Translations under genes and position numbers: made by a program
Shown here: one piece after another, positions 11,901 through 21,363 of the stretch
Position numbering within the stretch: the first letter of the stretch is position 1
How the letters are laid out: the number at the start of each line of letters is the position of its first letter
The notes under the pieces: generated by a model
Database searches by the model: none
What the model saw: the letters and a program-made list of their open reading frames with translations, nothing else
What the model was told of the DNA's origin: nothing
DNA from: Gracilariopsis chorda
Taxonomy: Eukaryota; Rhodophyta; Florideophyceae; Gracilariales; Gracilariaceae
Assembly (NCBI GenBank): GCA_003194525.1
Contig: NBIV01000179.1
Coordinates: 96,346-160,345, forward strand
Reading direction: 5' to 3'
DNA length: 64,000 nucleotides

Positions 11901-11914
11901 AAGGACGGGGTGAG
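11901..11914 (+). promoter_or_regulatory. Polypurine tract before the 3' LTR
   Basis: AAGGACGGGGTGAG, purine-rich with two pyrimidine interruptions, directly abuts the 3' LTR, the place where plus-strand priming occurs in LTR elements. Confidence 0.55.
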
Positions 11915-12136
11915 TGTACCAATACGTTGCAGTACGCTACAGACTCCTCTCCTGTTACGTTAGAGTTTGTGATCATTATCTATCTACTTACAACGATAGG
12001 ATAGAAGATATAGAACTTTAACTTTATGTAGAGAAGCTAGCACTACATAAAGGCTTGAACAGCTGATTCTGGCAGAGCTCGGCTAGACACCAGCCACAAG
12101 CACATTCTACACCTTCTTATTTGCTTTTGTGTTACA
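11915..12136 (+). repeat. 3' LTR of the chromovirus
   Basis: 222 bp, TGTA...TACA, aligned without gaps to 6848-7069. It is followed by the duplicated target TTGCT (12137-12141). Confidence 0.93.
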
Positions 12137-12394
12137 TTGCTCTGCTTCGAAGCTATGTCGAAACGAAATGTACTTTATCAACCGCTAGGCTTTTCAGTCT
12201 CTCCTATGCTAATTACAACACCTTATTCAAAGAGGCAGCAACGCACTTTGGCCCCAACTACAACCGCTTCACATCACACTCAGCACAAATCAGAGGGGCC
12301 TTCGAAGATCACTTGTGGGGGCACTCATCAATAACCATCGCAATTACTGGTCGTTGGAAGTCTTTCTTCATTGCATCGCTACTAGAGCAATGGT
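12137..12394 (+). pseudogene. Tyrosine recombinase, C-terminal part beyond the Ty3 insertion
   Basis: The frame continues exactly that left at 6847 once the inserted element and one TTGCT are ignored. It carries the His-x-x-Arg motif (SHSAQIRGAF) followed by LWGHSS and TGRWKS, the usual second half of the catalytic site. The expected Tyr nucleophile after GRWKS is not visible (the segment reads FFIASLLEQW), consistent with decay. The first five bases are the right-hand target-site duplication. Confidence 0.7.
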
Positions 12395-14042
12395 AGAGCT
12401 GCAGTAACCAGCACGACTGTATCAGAATTCACGCATTGACGCGTCTGAGAACTCTCCGAAACGTTCAAAGCTCTTCTACATAGATGCATTTGCTACAATA
12501 ATCAATGAAATGCTTTAAGAACCTCTATCAATACAATATATCTAAACATGAGACTTGGGATGAAAAACACAACGCATTGCAGCAGCGTCGCTCGGTACCG
12601 CCAGATATCTTCGCACAACGCGTGATATCATCTTTTTAGCGAAAGAAATGCCTGCATCGCAAAGCAGGCCTTCCAAAATATTGCAATATATGGTTCTGGT
12701 TCGCGCAAGAGCGTAATAACATCCATTTGTACTCAAAACCTTCGCAGTTCGTGATAAAGCTGTCGTTATTAAGCTTATTCTGCAACAAACCTCTGCGGTT
12801 GTTGGTAAGAATGAGACGTTATTTCCATGATAGTTCCTACTTTTTTTCGGTTTCCTCACACCACCTGCTCGAGAAGTCGCAGACAGTTAATAAAGTCGTC
12901 AGTTTAGCTAGGATTTAAACTAGCGTCCATGAGAAAACATTTGTGCACCGCACAAGGTCAGTTGTAGAAGGGCGAACATTCGGTCATCTAGCTCAGACAA
13001 TAGCCTGAGATGTTGCAGCGGTATGAATGCTTGTACGTAGACACGAAAAAACAAAGTGCGCATGTGTATATTACCAACATCTAGGTTGGCAGAAGGGAAT
13101 CCTGCTACTGCTGGGGTTCGTTCAAACTACAAAAGTGCGAATTCTCGGAAGAGCCCAATGAATAATACACTAGATTTCCATAATGCATGCAGCATGCTTG
13201 TCTAGTACAGTCACAACTTTTTAGCTCAATGAACAATACTACCCATACAGTTCAGAATGCCACCCCTCCGTAGCTGTGGAATCCGGTGGGTATCCTGTGC
13301 AAAGGTGGACTCGGAATGGGCACGTGATTTTCACTTTCATGCTTTAATTTTCATCTCGTGAATGGGCAAAGCATATGGGTAGCAGTACAGCCTCGACACT
13401 CATACCTCTTCTTTACGTACCGACAGGCCCAATCATATACGATATTTGTCACTCCCTGATCATATGCGGGAAGCTTACAATTCTGTCCCCAAAAAAGGGG
13501 TTCGAACGCTGACATTCCAGACCCATCACGAAGTTGTGTTATTCGGACCGTACTGAGAGACTTGTATTCAAGTGACTCGAGACGTGGCGCAGTTTGGTTG
13601 ACTCGATGCTCATGTAGCAAGAGGGTTAGGATATTGAAGAGATACAGCTCAGCAATTAGTTGCAGATGTTTTGGAATCGAGCGAAGCTTCGTTGCTGTTT
13701 CGAATTTGGCCCTATGAAGCGACTCCCAGTCTTGTAGATGTGATAATGACGGGGTCATGTTATTCTATGTCATGTTTATCCTCATGGAGGGTGTGTAAGA
13801 AAATATGCAGCGTCTTATGGCCTTGCGCATGATATTGTATTACAAATGTTAGCTTGTCCCCGGAGTATCGCCTCTTCTACTTGCTTTTTGAATGATTGGC
13901 CGGTATTGTTCGTGCGAAGAGTCGGTCGGGTACATAAGGGATTGTATAAGAACTAAGTAGCATTCCTGCACGTTGCTCCGGCTTGTTCTCTTTTGGAAAG
14001 AAAACGATTCCATCTCGAACTGCGACAGAAGCGCTAAACAAC
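12395..14042. other. Intergenic / unassigned sequence
   Basis: No supported gene. The longest frame (135 codons on the minus strand at 13351-13758) has no recognisable motif. The 3' end of the DIRS-type element should lie here but its terminus is not evident. The final 110 bp form the promoter of the secreted carbohydrate-binding-like gene. Confidence 0.4.
13945..13950 (+). promoter_or_regulatory. Possible TATA box of the secreted carbohydrate-binding-like gene
   Basis: TATAAG in the context TTGTATAAGAAC, about 95 bp upstream of the ATG at 14043. Weaker than the (C/T)ATAAAAA boxes seen at other genes in this window. Confidence 0.35.
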
Positions 14043-14771
14043 ATGATGAAAGTAACTTTTCTGTTGCTGCTATGCGCACTAACATGCGCATACGCTGAAG
14101 AATGTAATGTATATTGGCCAAACGCGAATAACAACTTGTTAATGGACACGGAACAACGCGGACCAGGGGGAGGATGGGATTTCAAGTCTGACTTTAGTGG
14201 ATACGAAGGCAGCGGTTATCTAAGTTACAAACCGTGGTCAAACTATGGAGGCACCGAAGCGAAGCCAGAAAGTATGCTGGACACTCGTATAAAGACCTAT
14301 TTCTTCACCGTAAATACAACTGGCAAGTACCGCATTGTTCTAAAATCGGCCGCTCCGCACCCGACAGAACACAACGACTTGTGGATGGCCGTTCCAGAAT
14401 CCGGGGCAATCATGCGCCGATTTGGAAGAGATGTGGACTTAACCTGGCCTGCATCTCGAAATGAAAGGGGTGAATTGATGTTGGATGGTCAGAATTGGTT
14501 CAAGGTGTATCAGAACCAAGGTGGGAATACGTGGAATTATGGGGGGAAAACGGTTGATCACAATGGACATGTGATTATCACTCGGGAGCTGAAGGCGGAT
14601 CATAGCTGGTACTCGGTGCGGATCGCAGGACGATCAACGCAGTTTGCTGTGGATCGAATTATCTTGTACTTGTGTGACGGGGCTCAGTGCGATGATTGGT
14701 CGGAGGAGTTTAAGACGGCGACTGTGCGGGCAACTGAGAGTCATACACCACAAAACAGCTGTGGAATGTAG
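14043..14771 (+). CDS. Secreted protein with a CBM6/CBM35-like carbohydrate-binding fold
   Basis: 242 residues from the ATG at 14043 (a second ATG follows immediately). Residues 1-20 are a clear signal peptide (MMKVTFLLLLCALTCAYAEE). The mature part reads like beta-sandwich carbohydrate-binding modules attached to marine polysaccharide-degrading enzymes: FSGYEGSGYLSY, then TVNTTGKYRIVLKSAA, then HNDLWMAVP, and the closing RIAGRSTQFAVDRIILYL, where a Gly-Arg-Ser then Asp-Arg-Ile pattern ends the last strands. Four Cys remain, two of them near the C-terminus. There is no catalytic domain, so it probably binds polysaccharide in the cell wall or at the surface. An upstream in-frame 20 codons exist, but the signal peptide fixes the start. 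The family assignment is by pattern, not by search. Confidence 0.75.
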   Translation: MMKVTFLLLLCALTCAYAEECNVYWPNANNNLLMDTEQRGPGGGWDFKSDFSGYEGSGYLSYKPWSNYGGTEAKPESMLDTRIKTYFFTVNTTGKYRIVLKSAAPHPTEHNDLWMAVPESGAIMRRFGRDVDLTWPASRNERGELMLDGQNWFKVYQNQGGNTWNYGGKTVDHNGHVIITRELKADHSWYSVRIAGRSTQFAVDRIILYLCDGAQCDDWSEEFKTATVRATESHTPQNSCGM

Positions 14772-15727
14772 ACGAAATGTTTCTGTTGAGGTTTGCTTCT
14801 AGATGAGTTGTTCGTTCGGGGACAGAGAGATTGGTATTGTACATAAGGTTAGCGCGTTCGGGCTAATTGCGTAATAACTTCAAAGACCACGACAGATAAT
14901 CAGGTATTGGTATTGCACATGAGGTTTGTGGAGGCTACAGTAACCGTTGACTTATCTTGCTTCTCGCGCACAACCGTGTCCATCTGAAATGATATGTTCG
15001 GAATGATACACGACGCTCCACTTTCACGGCGCAGGCATGACGGAGCACAATCCGTCCACTCACGTAGCGCTGGCGCGCATTCGTCGTTTCTAAAAAAACC
15101 AAAAAAAGAAATGAGTCCTATTGCATCTGCAGAGTTCTTTGCTTACAGTCACGTTGAGATGCAAAGCGTGATGGTTTTAGCCAATCACAAAGCGAAGCGG
15201 AGGTGGCACACGACCGTTACACAACCTCTTCGATGCGGAATAAGGCGTCACGGCACACGCACAAAAAAAAAAGGGGGAGCTTGAGTATGATAGATATGAA
15301 CAAAGTCAAGGAATGGGGCGACTTACTTAGAGCAGAACAAGTCTCGAGATTGCTTAGTGGGTGCATCTCGCTGTGGGATTGCATACGTTGTGAAGTTGGG
15401 ATTGGGACGGGGAAGACAAGTTTATTTTTGTTTGTTACTACTAGAGTCGGCGGCGTTCTAAATAGCATGATACCAGTCTTTTTACAGCGAACAACAACAG
15501 GTTTAATAAACTGCGTTAGGTGAGATAATAGAGAAGAGCCCAAAGAGCCAGCAAAAGGGAAGCGTTAAAAAAAAAGAAAACAGTCACAAGTGAACAAAAA
15601 AAAGAAACCCAACCGCAGGTGCCTCGAAAAAGGGGGGGCGGACGGGGCGGTATGCACAAAGCCGAGTGGCGGGCTGGGACAAACGGGCGCAATGTTGAGA
15701 TACAGAACATCGAAACGCAGCCTCCTC
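14772..15727. other. Intergenic sequence between the secreted-protein and bZIP genes
   Basis: No supported gene. Small open frames on both strands have A-rich, low-complexity codons and no motifs. The genes on either side converge here, so the stretch is expected to hold both 3' ends. The bZIP stop is at 15728-15730. Confidence 0.45.
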
Positions 15728-16714
15728 TCACATGACACTTCCTGAAACGTCTCCCAGTTGATCCGCACGTAACGATCGTTGACACGTCAACGTGAGCAAT
15801 TTGTGGTGCAAAATTTCCAGCTCGCGATTCTGCTCGGAGAGGGTGCGCGTATAATTCTCCAGCTGTCTTCGTCGCGCCACTTGTTTCTCCCGGTATCGAC
15901 GCGCGCTCTCCTTGTTGCGAAGCTTGCGTTGTGCGAGTTTGTCCTTGCATTTCTGCTCGAGCGAGACGGGGGCGGGGGCTGAGTTGGAGGCTGAGTTGGA
16001 GGCGGAGTTGGAGGCGGAGTCTGAGGCTGTGTTGGAGGCTGTGTTGGTGGCTGTGTTGGTGGTGGTGGCAGCTTTGGAAGCGGTTGGGGCGGGCGTCGGG
16101 GGTGGATTGCAGCGTGGAACTGCTGCGTTTTGGTGAGAGGGTGTTGTGGCGTGTGTGGCCGGTCTCGACGACGTGAGTGATGTTGTAGGCGTAGAGGACT
16201 GGAGTGAGGTCGGAGCAGTGGTATGAATGGGAACAGACAGCGACGAGAAGTTTGGGGGCGGGGCGTTGAAGAGCGGGGCGCAAGCGGAACGGGAGGAGGC
16301 GACGTTGGTAATAATGTTAGCGTCTCCAAGCGGGAACGGTTGAAGCGCGTGTTGCGGTGGTTGGGGTGGGGCGTGAGACGCCAAGGCAGTGGTTCCAAGT
16401 ACATGGGCGACGTTGATGGGCATGTTTTCCTGCTGCGGCGGGCTGGGAGGCGCGTCCAAATGGACGGGGGCGGGGAGGTGAAGAGGGGAGGACACGGCGT
16501 GTAGCGACGGGGAGGAGATGATTTGTGGGACGGTGGCAAGCGGCACTGGTGGGGTGTCGAACGGGTCTAGGACGAGGTTGGAGCGCGGTGGTGGCAGCTG
16601 CATGTCATCCGTTGCGAACGGGTCGTGGAGAAGGAGTTGGGAGGTGGAGAAGGGATCTTCTGCGCGGTCGTCGAAGAGCGGGGACGGAGGCAAAGTGTCC
16701 AACAGGATGTCCAT
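15728..16714 (-). CDS. bZIP transcription factor
   Basis: 328 residues from the ATG at 16712-16714 (MDILLDTLPP). The N-terminal 250 residues are low-complexity, rich in Pro, Ser, Thr and Ala, as in activation regions. They include a tandem Thr/Ser-Ala-Asn block encoded by a roughly 12-bp minisatellite (about 15985-16070). Near the C-terminus, about residues 258-312, lies a canonical bZIP: basic region LRNKESARRYREKQVARRR with the invariant N-x7-R spacing, then a leucine zipper with leucines in LENY, TLSEQ, ELEILH and KLLTL. It should act as a nuclear dimeric DNA-binding regulator; the target is unknown. The frame remains open a few codons further upstream but without an ATG. A CATAAAAA box lies about 200 bp upstream. 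Confidence 0.88.
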   Translation of the reverse strand: MDILLDTLPPSPLFDDRAEDPFSTSQLLLHDPFATDDMQLPPPRSNLVLDPFDTPPVPLATVPQIISSPSLHAVSSPLHLPAPVHLDAPPSPPQQENMPINVAHVLGTTALASHAPPQPPQHALQPFPLGDANIITNVASSRSACAPLFNAPPPNFSSLSVPIHTTAPTSLQSSTPTTSLTSSRPATHATTPSHQNAAVPRCNPPPTPAPTASKAATTTNTATNTASNTASDSASNSASNSASNSAPAPVSLEQKCKDKLAQRKLRNKESARRYREKQVARRRQLENYTRTLSEQNRELEILHHKLLTLTCQRSLRADQLGDVSGSVM

Positions 16715-16915
16715 TGCACTTGGGGGGGTTCGCAAGCGAGAAACTTTCCAGCAAGCGGGGGGGGAAGGGATGCGGAAGGGCGGCGAGGGGTAACCAAAAG
16801 GGGTGTTGCAAGTGCGAGGTGGGAGGGGGGGGGGGGTGGTGGAAGAAAGTTTAGGGGTGGGGATCTGTGGGTATGAGGGGGGGAGGGGGAGGGCTGGTGG
16901 TGCAACAAGGGGGCC

Positions 16916-16923
16916 TTTTTATG
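16916..16923 (-). promoter_or_regulatory. TATA-like box of the bZIP gene
   Basis: Minus-strand CATAAAAA followed by GGCC, about 200 bp upstream of the bZIP ATG, in an otherwise G/C-homopolymer-rich promoter. The same (C/T)ATAAAAA form occurs at the secreted-peptide and Hsp40 genes. Confidence 0.45.
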
Positions 16924-17388
16924 CGGGGGGGGGGAGGGCGGCGGTGAGGCGGCGCGTAACGGACGTGTTTTGGGTGGGACAGGCGCGTGCGGAAAGCTGT
17001 AACGGGACAATGGCGCACACGGCGCGCGTGTGCACGGCGCGTGGCCACGCGCACGCACGCACGCCACCCGCTGCGCATGGCGGCGCTGTCCAGCGCGCAC
17101 ACGTGTTGGACTGGTGCTGTAAGCGCTTACAGCTGAAGCAGCACGCCACAAGTGCGGAAACTGAAGCATATGGCTGTGAGCGCTATGACAGCGCACATAT
17201 ACATAACTTTTGCGGTGAAGGCGGTGACCGCTATGACAGCGCACATATACATAACTTTTGTGATAACCAAAAAAGCACTCGGCCACAAGTGCGGTGTGAA
17301 GCATGGCAGTGACCCCGCCCCCCCCTATGACAGCGCACATACATAAGTCATGTGATAACCAAAACCACTAGGACCCCCCTATGACAGC

Positions 17389-17415
17389 ATATATATATAT
17401 ATATATATATATATA
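17389..17415. repeat. (AT)n microsatellite in repeat copy 1
   Basis: Uninterrupted alternating A/T run inside the first 239-bp unit; shorter than its partner in copy 2. Confidence 0.9.
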
Positions 17416-17625
17416 CATGCACATATACAGCACAAAAGTGTCACCACACGCGTCAGAAGGCGGTGACCGCTATGACAGCGCACATATACATAACTTTTGT
17501 GATAACCAAAAAAGCACTCGGCCACAAGTGCGGTGTGAAGCATGGCAGTGACCCCGCCCCCCCCTATGACAGCGCACATACATAAGTCATGTGATAACCA
17601 AAACCACTAGGACCCCCCTATGACA

Positions 17626-17627
<2 letters not shown>

Positions 17628-17658
<31 letters not shown>
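17628..17658. repeat. (AT)n microsatellite in repeat copy 2
   Basis: Uninterrupted alternating A/T run inside the second unit, a few bases longer than in copy 1, about 40 bp beyond the anoctamin stop codon. Confidence 0.9.
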
Positions 17659-17661
<3 letters not shown>

Positions 17662-17695
17662 GCACATATACAGCACAAAAGTGTCACCACACGCG

Positions 17696-20494
17696 TCACT
17701 CCGCCTCGTCGTCCGAGGCGGAGTCGAACAGGTGCGCGTAGCGCGCGCACAGCTGCTGCTCGCTGTCGTCCACCTGCAGCAGGCTGCTTCCCCGGTACGC
17801 GTCCTTCCAGCCTTCATCAAACCAGCGCGCGACGTCAAAGTTCTGGCGCGCGATGCGGCGCAGCGTTCGGCGCGGAATGTCGCGCACCAGCGCGGCCATG
17901 GCCGCCTTGATGGCCAGCAGCACGTGCTCCACCACGAAGAACGCCACCACGCGGTACAGCAGCTTCTGCCACTTGTCCAGCGGCGACGAGCGCGCCCCCC
18001 GCCACAGCACCTCCACCGCGTCCGACGTGAACACCAGCAACGCCACGTTGGTCCACACCGACAGCACGTTGAGCACCTCCAGAATGGCGTACCACGCGCC
18101 GATATCCGCCGCGTCGTCCGCGTCCACGCGCTGAGACAGCACCAGGATTTTGTACGCATCCGTGCGCACTTCCAGCATGTTGTTCACAATGTTGATCACG
18201 CTGGCGAGCGGGAACGCCACGCCGAACAGCACCAGGAAGCCGAACTGAATCACCAGCTCGCTGTAGTCCTCCATCGTGGAGTGGTACTTGCCCAGCTTGC
18301 TCTCGTACACGTAGCGGTTGCGCGCGCTGCACACCACCAGCTCGTCGTGCTTGCTGCATTGCGACGAGCTGTCGCTCGCTTCCGCCGACGCGTCGTGCGA
18401 GTCGGCGCCGCTGCGGGCGCGTGCGGCGGGCAGAGCGCGCGACTTTCTGGAGCGCCAGCGAGCTTGCCATTGTTTGACGCGACTTGTTATCCACGGAAGT
18501 GCGATTTCCATCACTTGTCCCAACGTGGCCTTTGTGAGCACCAGTGACACCATCTGCGTCTCCAGTTCCCTCATGCATCCGCTTTGCATGTCGATGGCCT
18601 CATCCACGGGGCACGTGTCCTTGAGGTACTTTCGAACAAACGCAATGTACAACAACGAGATATCTACCGCAACAAAAAAAAAAAGCAAAACACACAAGTC
18701 AGCACCGAACTTTCAAGAAGAAAAAGAGAAAGCGCGCGCAAAAACGTACAGTTGGACACAAACATGAACGCAAAGCGTTTGTAAATGAGGCTGTTCTCGA
18801 AGTTTTGGTTGGTGCGATGGTTCTCGCGCCTGGTGAGGCGCAGCGACACGTCCCTCCAAATGGAGTCAAACACAAAGATAAGCACGCCGTTGAGCACACC
18901 GGGCAGCGCGTTTGCAAACGCGTTTCTCATGCGCCGCTGCGCCCACGCCACAATGTGGTTTCGGAACCACAGCAGCAAGAAGGTGAGCGCGCCAACGAGC
19001 ACCACAAACAAGGCCGTAACCGCGACCGACACCAACTTGGCGTTGCGCGCGCGGCGCGGGTGCTGGTACGGATTGCGCGGCAGTTGCAGGTTGTGTTGCT
19101 CGGGCGGTTGCACGCCCTGTTCCTCGCGGTGTGGCGAGTGCGCTTCGGACATGGCCAGGTCGTCCAGCGGGACGAAGCCGCCCTTGCAGTAGAAGCCATA
19201 GCGCGTCTCGCCCTCGAATTGGACGCGCGTGTCGTCGGCGGTCTCGTGCTGGTAGTCGTGCAAGCCCCAATGCGTGTTCACGAGCGCGGTTCTTCTCTTC
19301 CAGTTTTCCAGAAAGTACGTGGTCCACAGCACAATGGCGACGGCGAAGAGCCAGCGTACGATGTTGAGCGCCTCCTCGTTGCGCACGGTGCGGTACACGA
19401 CGTACACCGGGATGGAGAGGATGGCCAGCGGCAACAACCTGCGCGCGTAGAAGCTGACAAACACAAAGTAGAAGGTGACGCGCGCTACGCGACATAAAAG
19501 AGAGCAGGTGAGAATGAGACAGTTTTTTTGAATTCAAAAAAAAGATGATATGTGATATGATGTACACATCATACGTACCTCCCAAATAGTCCTTGAGCTG
19601 GTGGAACGGCGGTTGTGTGGCCGGGTTCCACCACTTGCGCCACACGACGTCGCGGATGAGGGCGCGTCTCTCCGGGGCGGAGTGCGGCGCAAACGCCTGC
19701 ACAATGCAACGTTCCATGAGAAGGCGCTCAATATTAAGGCCGCATCCCCAGTGTTCCTTCGACTGCAGCACGGCCAGCAGCAGCCGCACGCGCTCTGCGG
19801 GCGCAAAGTAGCACGCGCCGCGCTTCTCGCGCTCGGCGTTGACGAAGACGTGCTGGCGGTGGCGCGAGAAGGGGAGGTAGGCGCCGCCGTAGTGCGCGGC
19901 GAGGCGCAGCGGCATGCGCACGCGCTCGGCGCTGAGCTTGAGCTGGTGCGAAGGCAGCGCCAGTCGCAGCACGATGAGCTGCTCGGAGGCGACCAGCAGC
20001 TGCGAGAACACGAAGCGCGCGCTCTTGAGTCGCGCCAGGATGTCGACGCGCTGCTGCTCGGCGCGGCGCGACGCGGCGTCGCGCGAGGCGCCGCGCGGGG
20101 GGGGGATGGCGTCGAGGCGACGCTGCAGCGAGGGGGGGACGGGGAACACAAAGAGGTAGTCCCAACCCCAGGGCGGCTTGTCGCCGTACACGACGCTGCT
20201 GGAGGCGCTCGCGGAGGGCGGCGGCGGCGGCGGCGGCGGGTGGTGGGCGGGGGTGGCAGCGCGGGGGTCGTCGGGCAGCGGGTCGCTGAGGGCGTCGAAG
20301 AAGACGGTGCTGGTTCGGGAGGGCGGGCGCGCGGGGGCAGCGGGGGCGGCGGGGGCGGCAGGCGAGTGCGAGCGCGAGGAGGGCGGAGTGGGCGAGGCGG
20401 AGCGGGGGGCGCTGGGGGGCTGCGAACGCGGCGGACGGCGATGCATGGCGAGGCGGCGGCGGCGGCGGCGGGGGCGGCGGGCGTTGCATCGCAT
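17696..20494 (-). CDS. Anoctamin (TMEM16 family) membrane protein, three exons
   Basis: Exons 20494-19579, 19484-18750 and 18663-17696 join with introns 19485-19578 (94 nt) and 18664-18749 (86 nt). Both introns begin GTACGT and end TAG. The joined frame is 872 residues. Exon 1 has a Pro/Ala-rich disordered head, then anoctamin cytosolic sequence ending at KDYLG, the family's D-Y-(F/L)-G motif before the first membrane helix. Exon 2 has the first helices and a loop with LPGVLNGVLIFVFD and NSLIYKRFAFMFVSN. Exon 3 has the pore region EDYSELVIQFGFLVLFGVAF and NNMLEVRTDAYK, which keep the paired Glu and the Glu/Asp positions that bind Ca2+ in studied members. It is therefore a likely Ca2+-activated channel or lipid scramblase. 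Start: ATG at 20494; the ATG at 20446 is also possible. No upstream ATG lies in frame. Confidence 0.88.
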
Positions 20495-21363
20495 GTAGAC
20501 GACGGTGCGGAAATAGCGTTGGGAAGTGCGGCAGTAGCGAAGGTAACTGGCGGCAGCGGGGGCGCTGACAGCGCAGAGGAGCACGCGCTCAGCGAGCGCG
20601 CGCTGTCAGCGCGCTGTAAGCGCAACATGTGAGAGGAAGACGGTGGTCGTGATGCAGCCGCTCGTTATATGGCGCTCGCTACTGTAATGCTGATTGACAC
20701 AACAGCCACCACTTTTGAAACAACAAAGTTGTACTAGTCGGGCAATGATGTGATGATGGCAATAGATGACACCTGCACACGTGTATCGGCAACGACGGGC
20801 ATTGCAACGCTGGAGTACAGCGGAGTGCGGTCAGTCACAGTTGGACAGTTAAGTATTGCTAACAACAGTCATTTATGAAAGAAATGGCACATCAAAGGCC
20901 ACAAGTGTACTCAACGCTATATACAACTCAAACAATATCCATCAACGTACTGTTCTTGAAATCTTGAGTAGTTGTTGTTGTCCATCCTCAACGTATATAG
21001 AGCCAGTTCACTCGAACCCACTGTTTGAAATGAACCCCAATTATTACGCCACAAGCCGAAACAACACAGCCATCCTATATTCCAAATAACCAATCCTCCA
21101 AACTTGGTTGATTTGTGCATTCTTCTTACTTCAAAAATGCACTTAAAAAATCCACAACATTCTCAAATTATTCCGACTCAACACCCTTAAGTTTCTGTGT
21201 CCTTCTGTTGCTTTCCCAATGACTGCTTAGTTATCTAGAAAACTGTGCCTGCATCGTGATGAGCCTATTCCAAATGCATTGTTCTGCAACTCATACGTTT
21301 TCTGTCGAGCAGGTAAACTTACGTCTATTGACGGCTGCTCTCTAATCAACAAAAAATACACAA
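20495..21363. other. Anoctamin promoter region and unassigned sequence
   Basis: The first 200 bp are GC-rich and hold the anoctamin promoter; a possible TATA (ATATAA on the minus strand) lies near 20665. The rest is AT-richer with no gene seen and probably includes the left flank of the pogo-type element, whose terminal repeats I could not identify. Confidence 0.4.

Larger units (their letters stand above)
6848..12136 (+). mobile_element. Full-length Ty3 (Metaviridae-type) chromovirus, inactivated
   Basis: 5289 bp bounded by two 222-bp LTRs (TGTA...TACA) and an exact 5-bp target duplication TTGCT at 6843-6847 and 12137-12141. Internal order is gag, protease, RT, RNase H, integrase, chromodomain, which is Ty3 order; the C-terminal chromodomain places it among chromoviruses. 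The two LTRs differ at about eight of 222 positions by my reading, so the insertion is not recent. Gag has one in-frame TAG and pol four in-frame stops, so it cannot encode intact proteins. Confidence 0.93.
4990..12394 (+). mobile_element. DIRS-type (tyrosine-recombinase) retrotransposon remnant, split by a Ty3 insertion
   Basis: Three decayed domains occur in the order expected for DIRS elements: reverse transcriptase (about 4990-5366), RNase H (about 5487-6030) and tyrosine recombinase (about 6250-6847, resuming at 12137-12394). The recombinase is interrupted by a complete Ty3 element with a 5-bp target duplication. Removing that element and one TTGCT copy keeps the recombinase reading frame open across the join. 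Frameshifts separate RT, RNase H and the two recombinase segments, so this copy is dead. I could not find the terminal or internal repeats that define DIRS ends; the outer limits given are only those of recognisable coding sequence. Confidence 0.7.
17217..17698 (+). repeat. Two-copy tandem duplication (about 239 bp unit) abutting the anoctamin stop codon
   Basis: Copy 1 (17217-17455) and copy 2 (17456-17698) run in parallel from GAAGGCGGTGACCGC to CACACGCGTCA and differ mainly in the length of an internal (AT)n tract. Copy 2 ends at the anoctamin stop (TGA on the minus strand, 17696-17698), so the repeated unit is the gene's 3' flank. A third partial unit sharing CGCTATGACAGCGCACATA lies just left, from about 17180. 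Within each unit CTATGACAGC recurs several times. Confidence 0.85.

Noticed and set aside
17389-17658. Possible CRISPR-like spacing of repeated CTATGACAGC motifs
   Set aside because: Repeats are part of a tandem duplication with microsatellites, not regularly spaced with unique spacers, and the genome is eukaryotic.
17835-18578. Long frames antisense or alternative to the anoctamin exons (for example Gly/Arg/Ala-rich frames on both strands)
   Set aside because: They arise from high GC content without stops; the anoctamin frame has family motifs and consistent splice phases.
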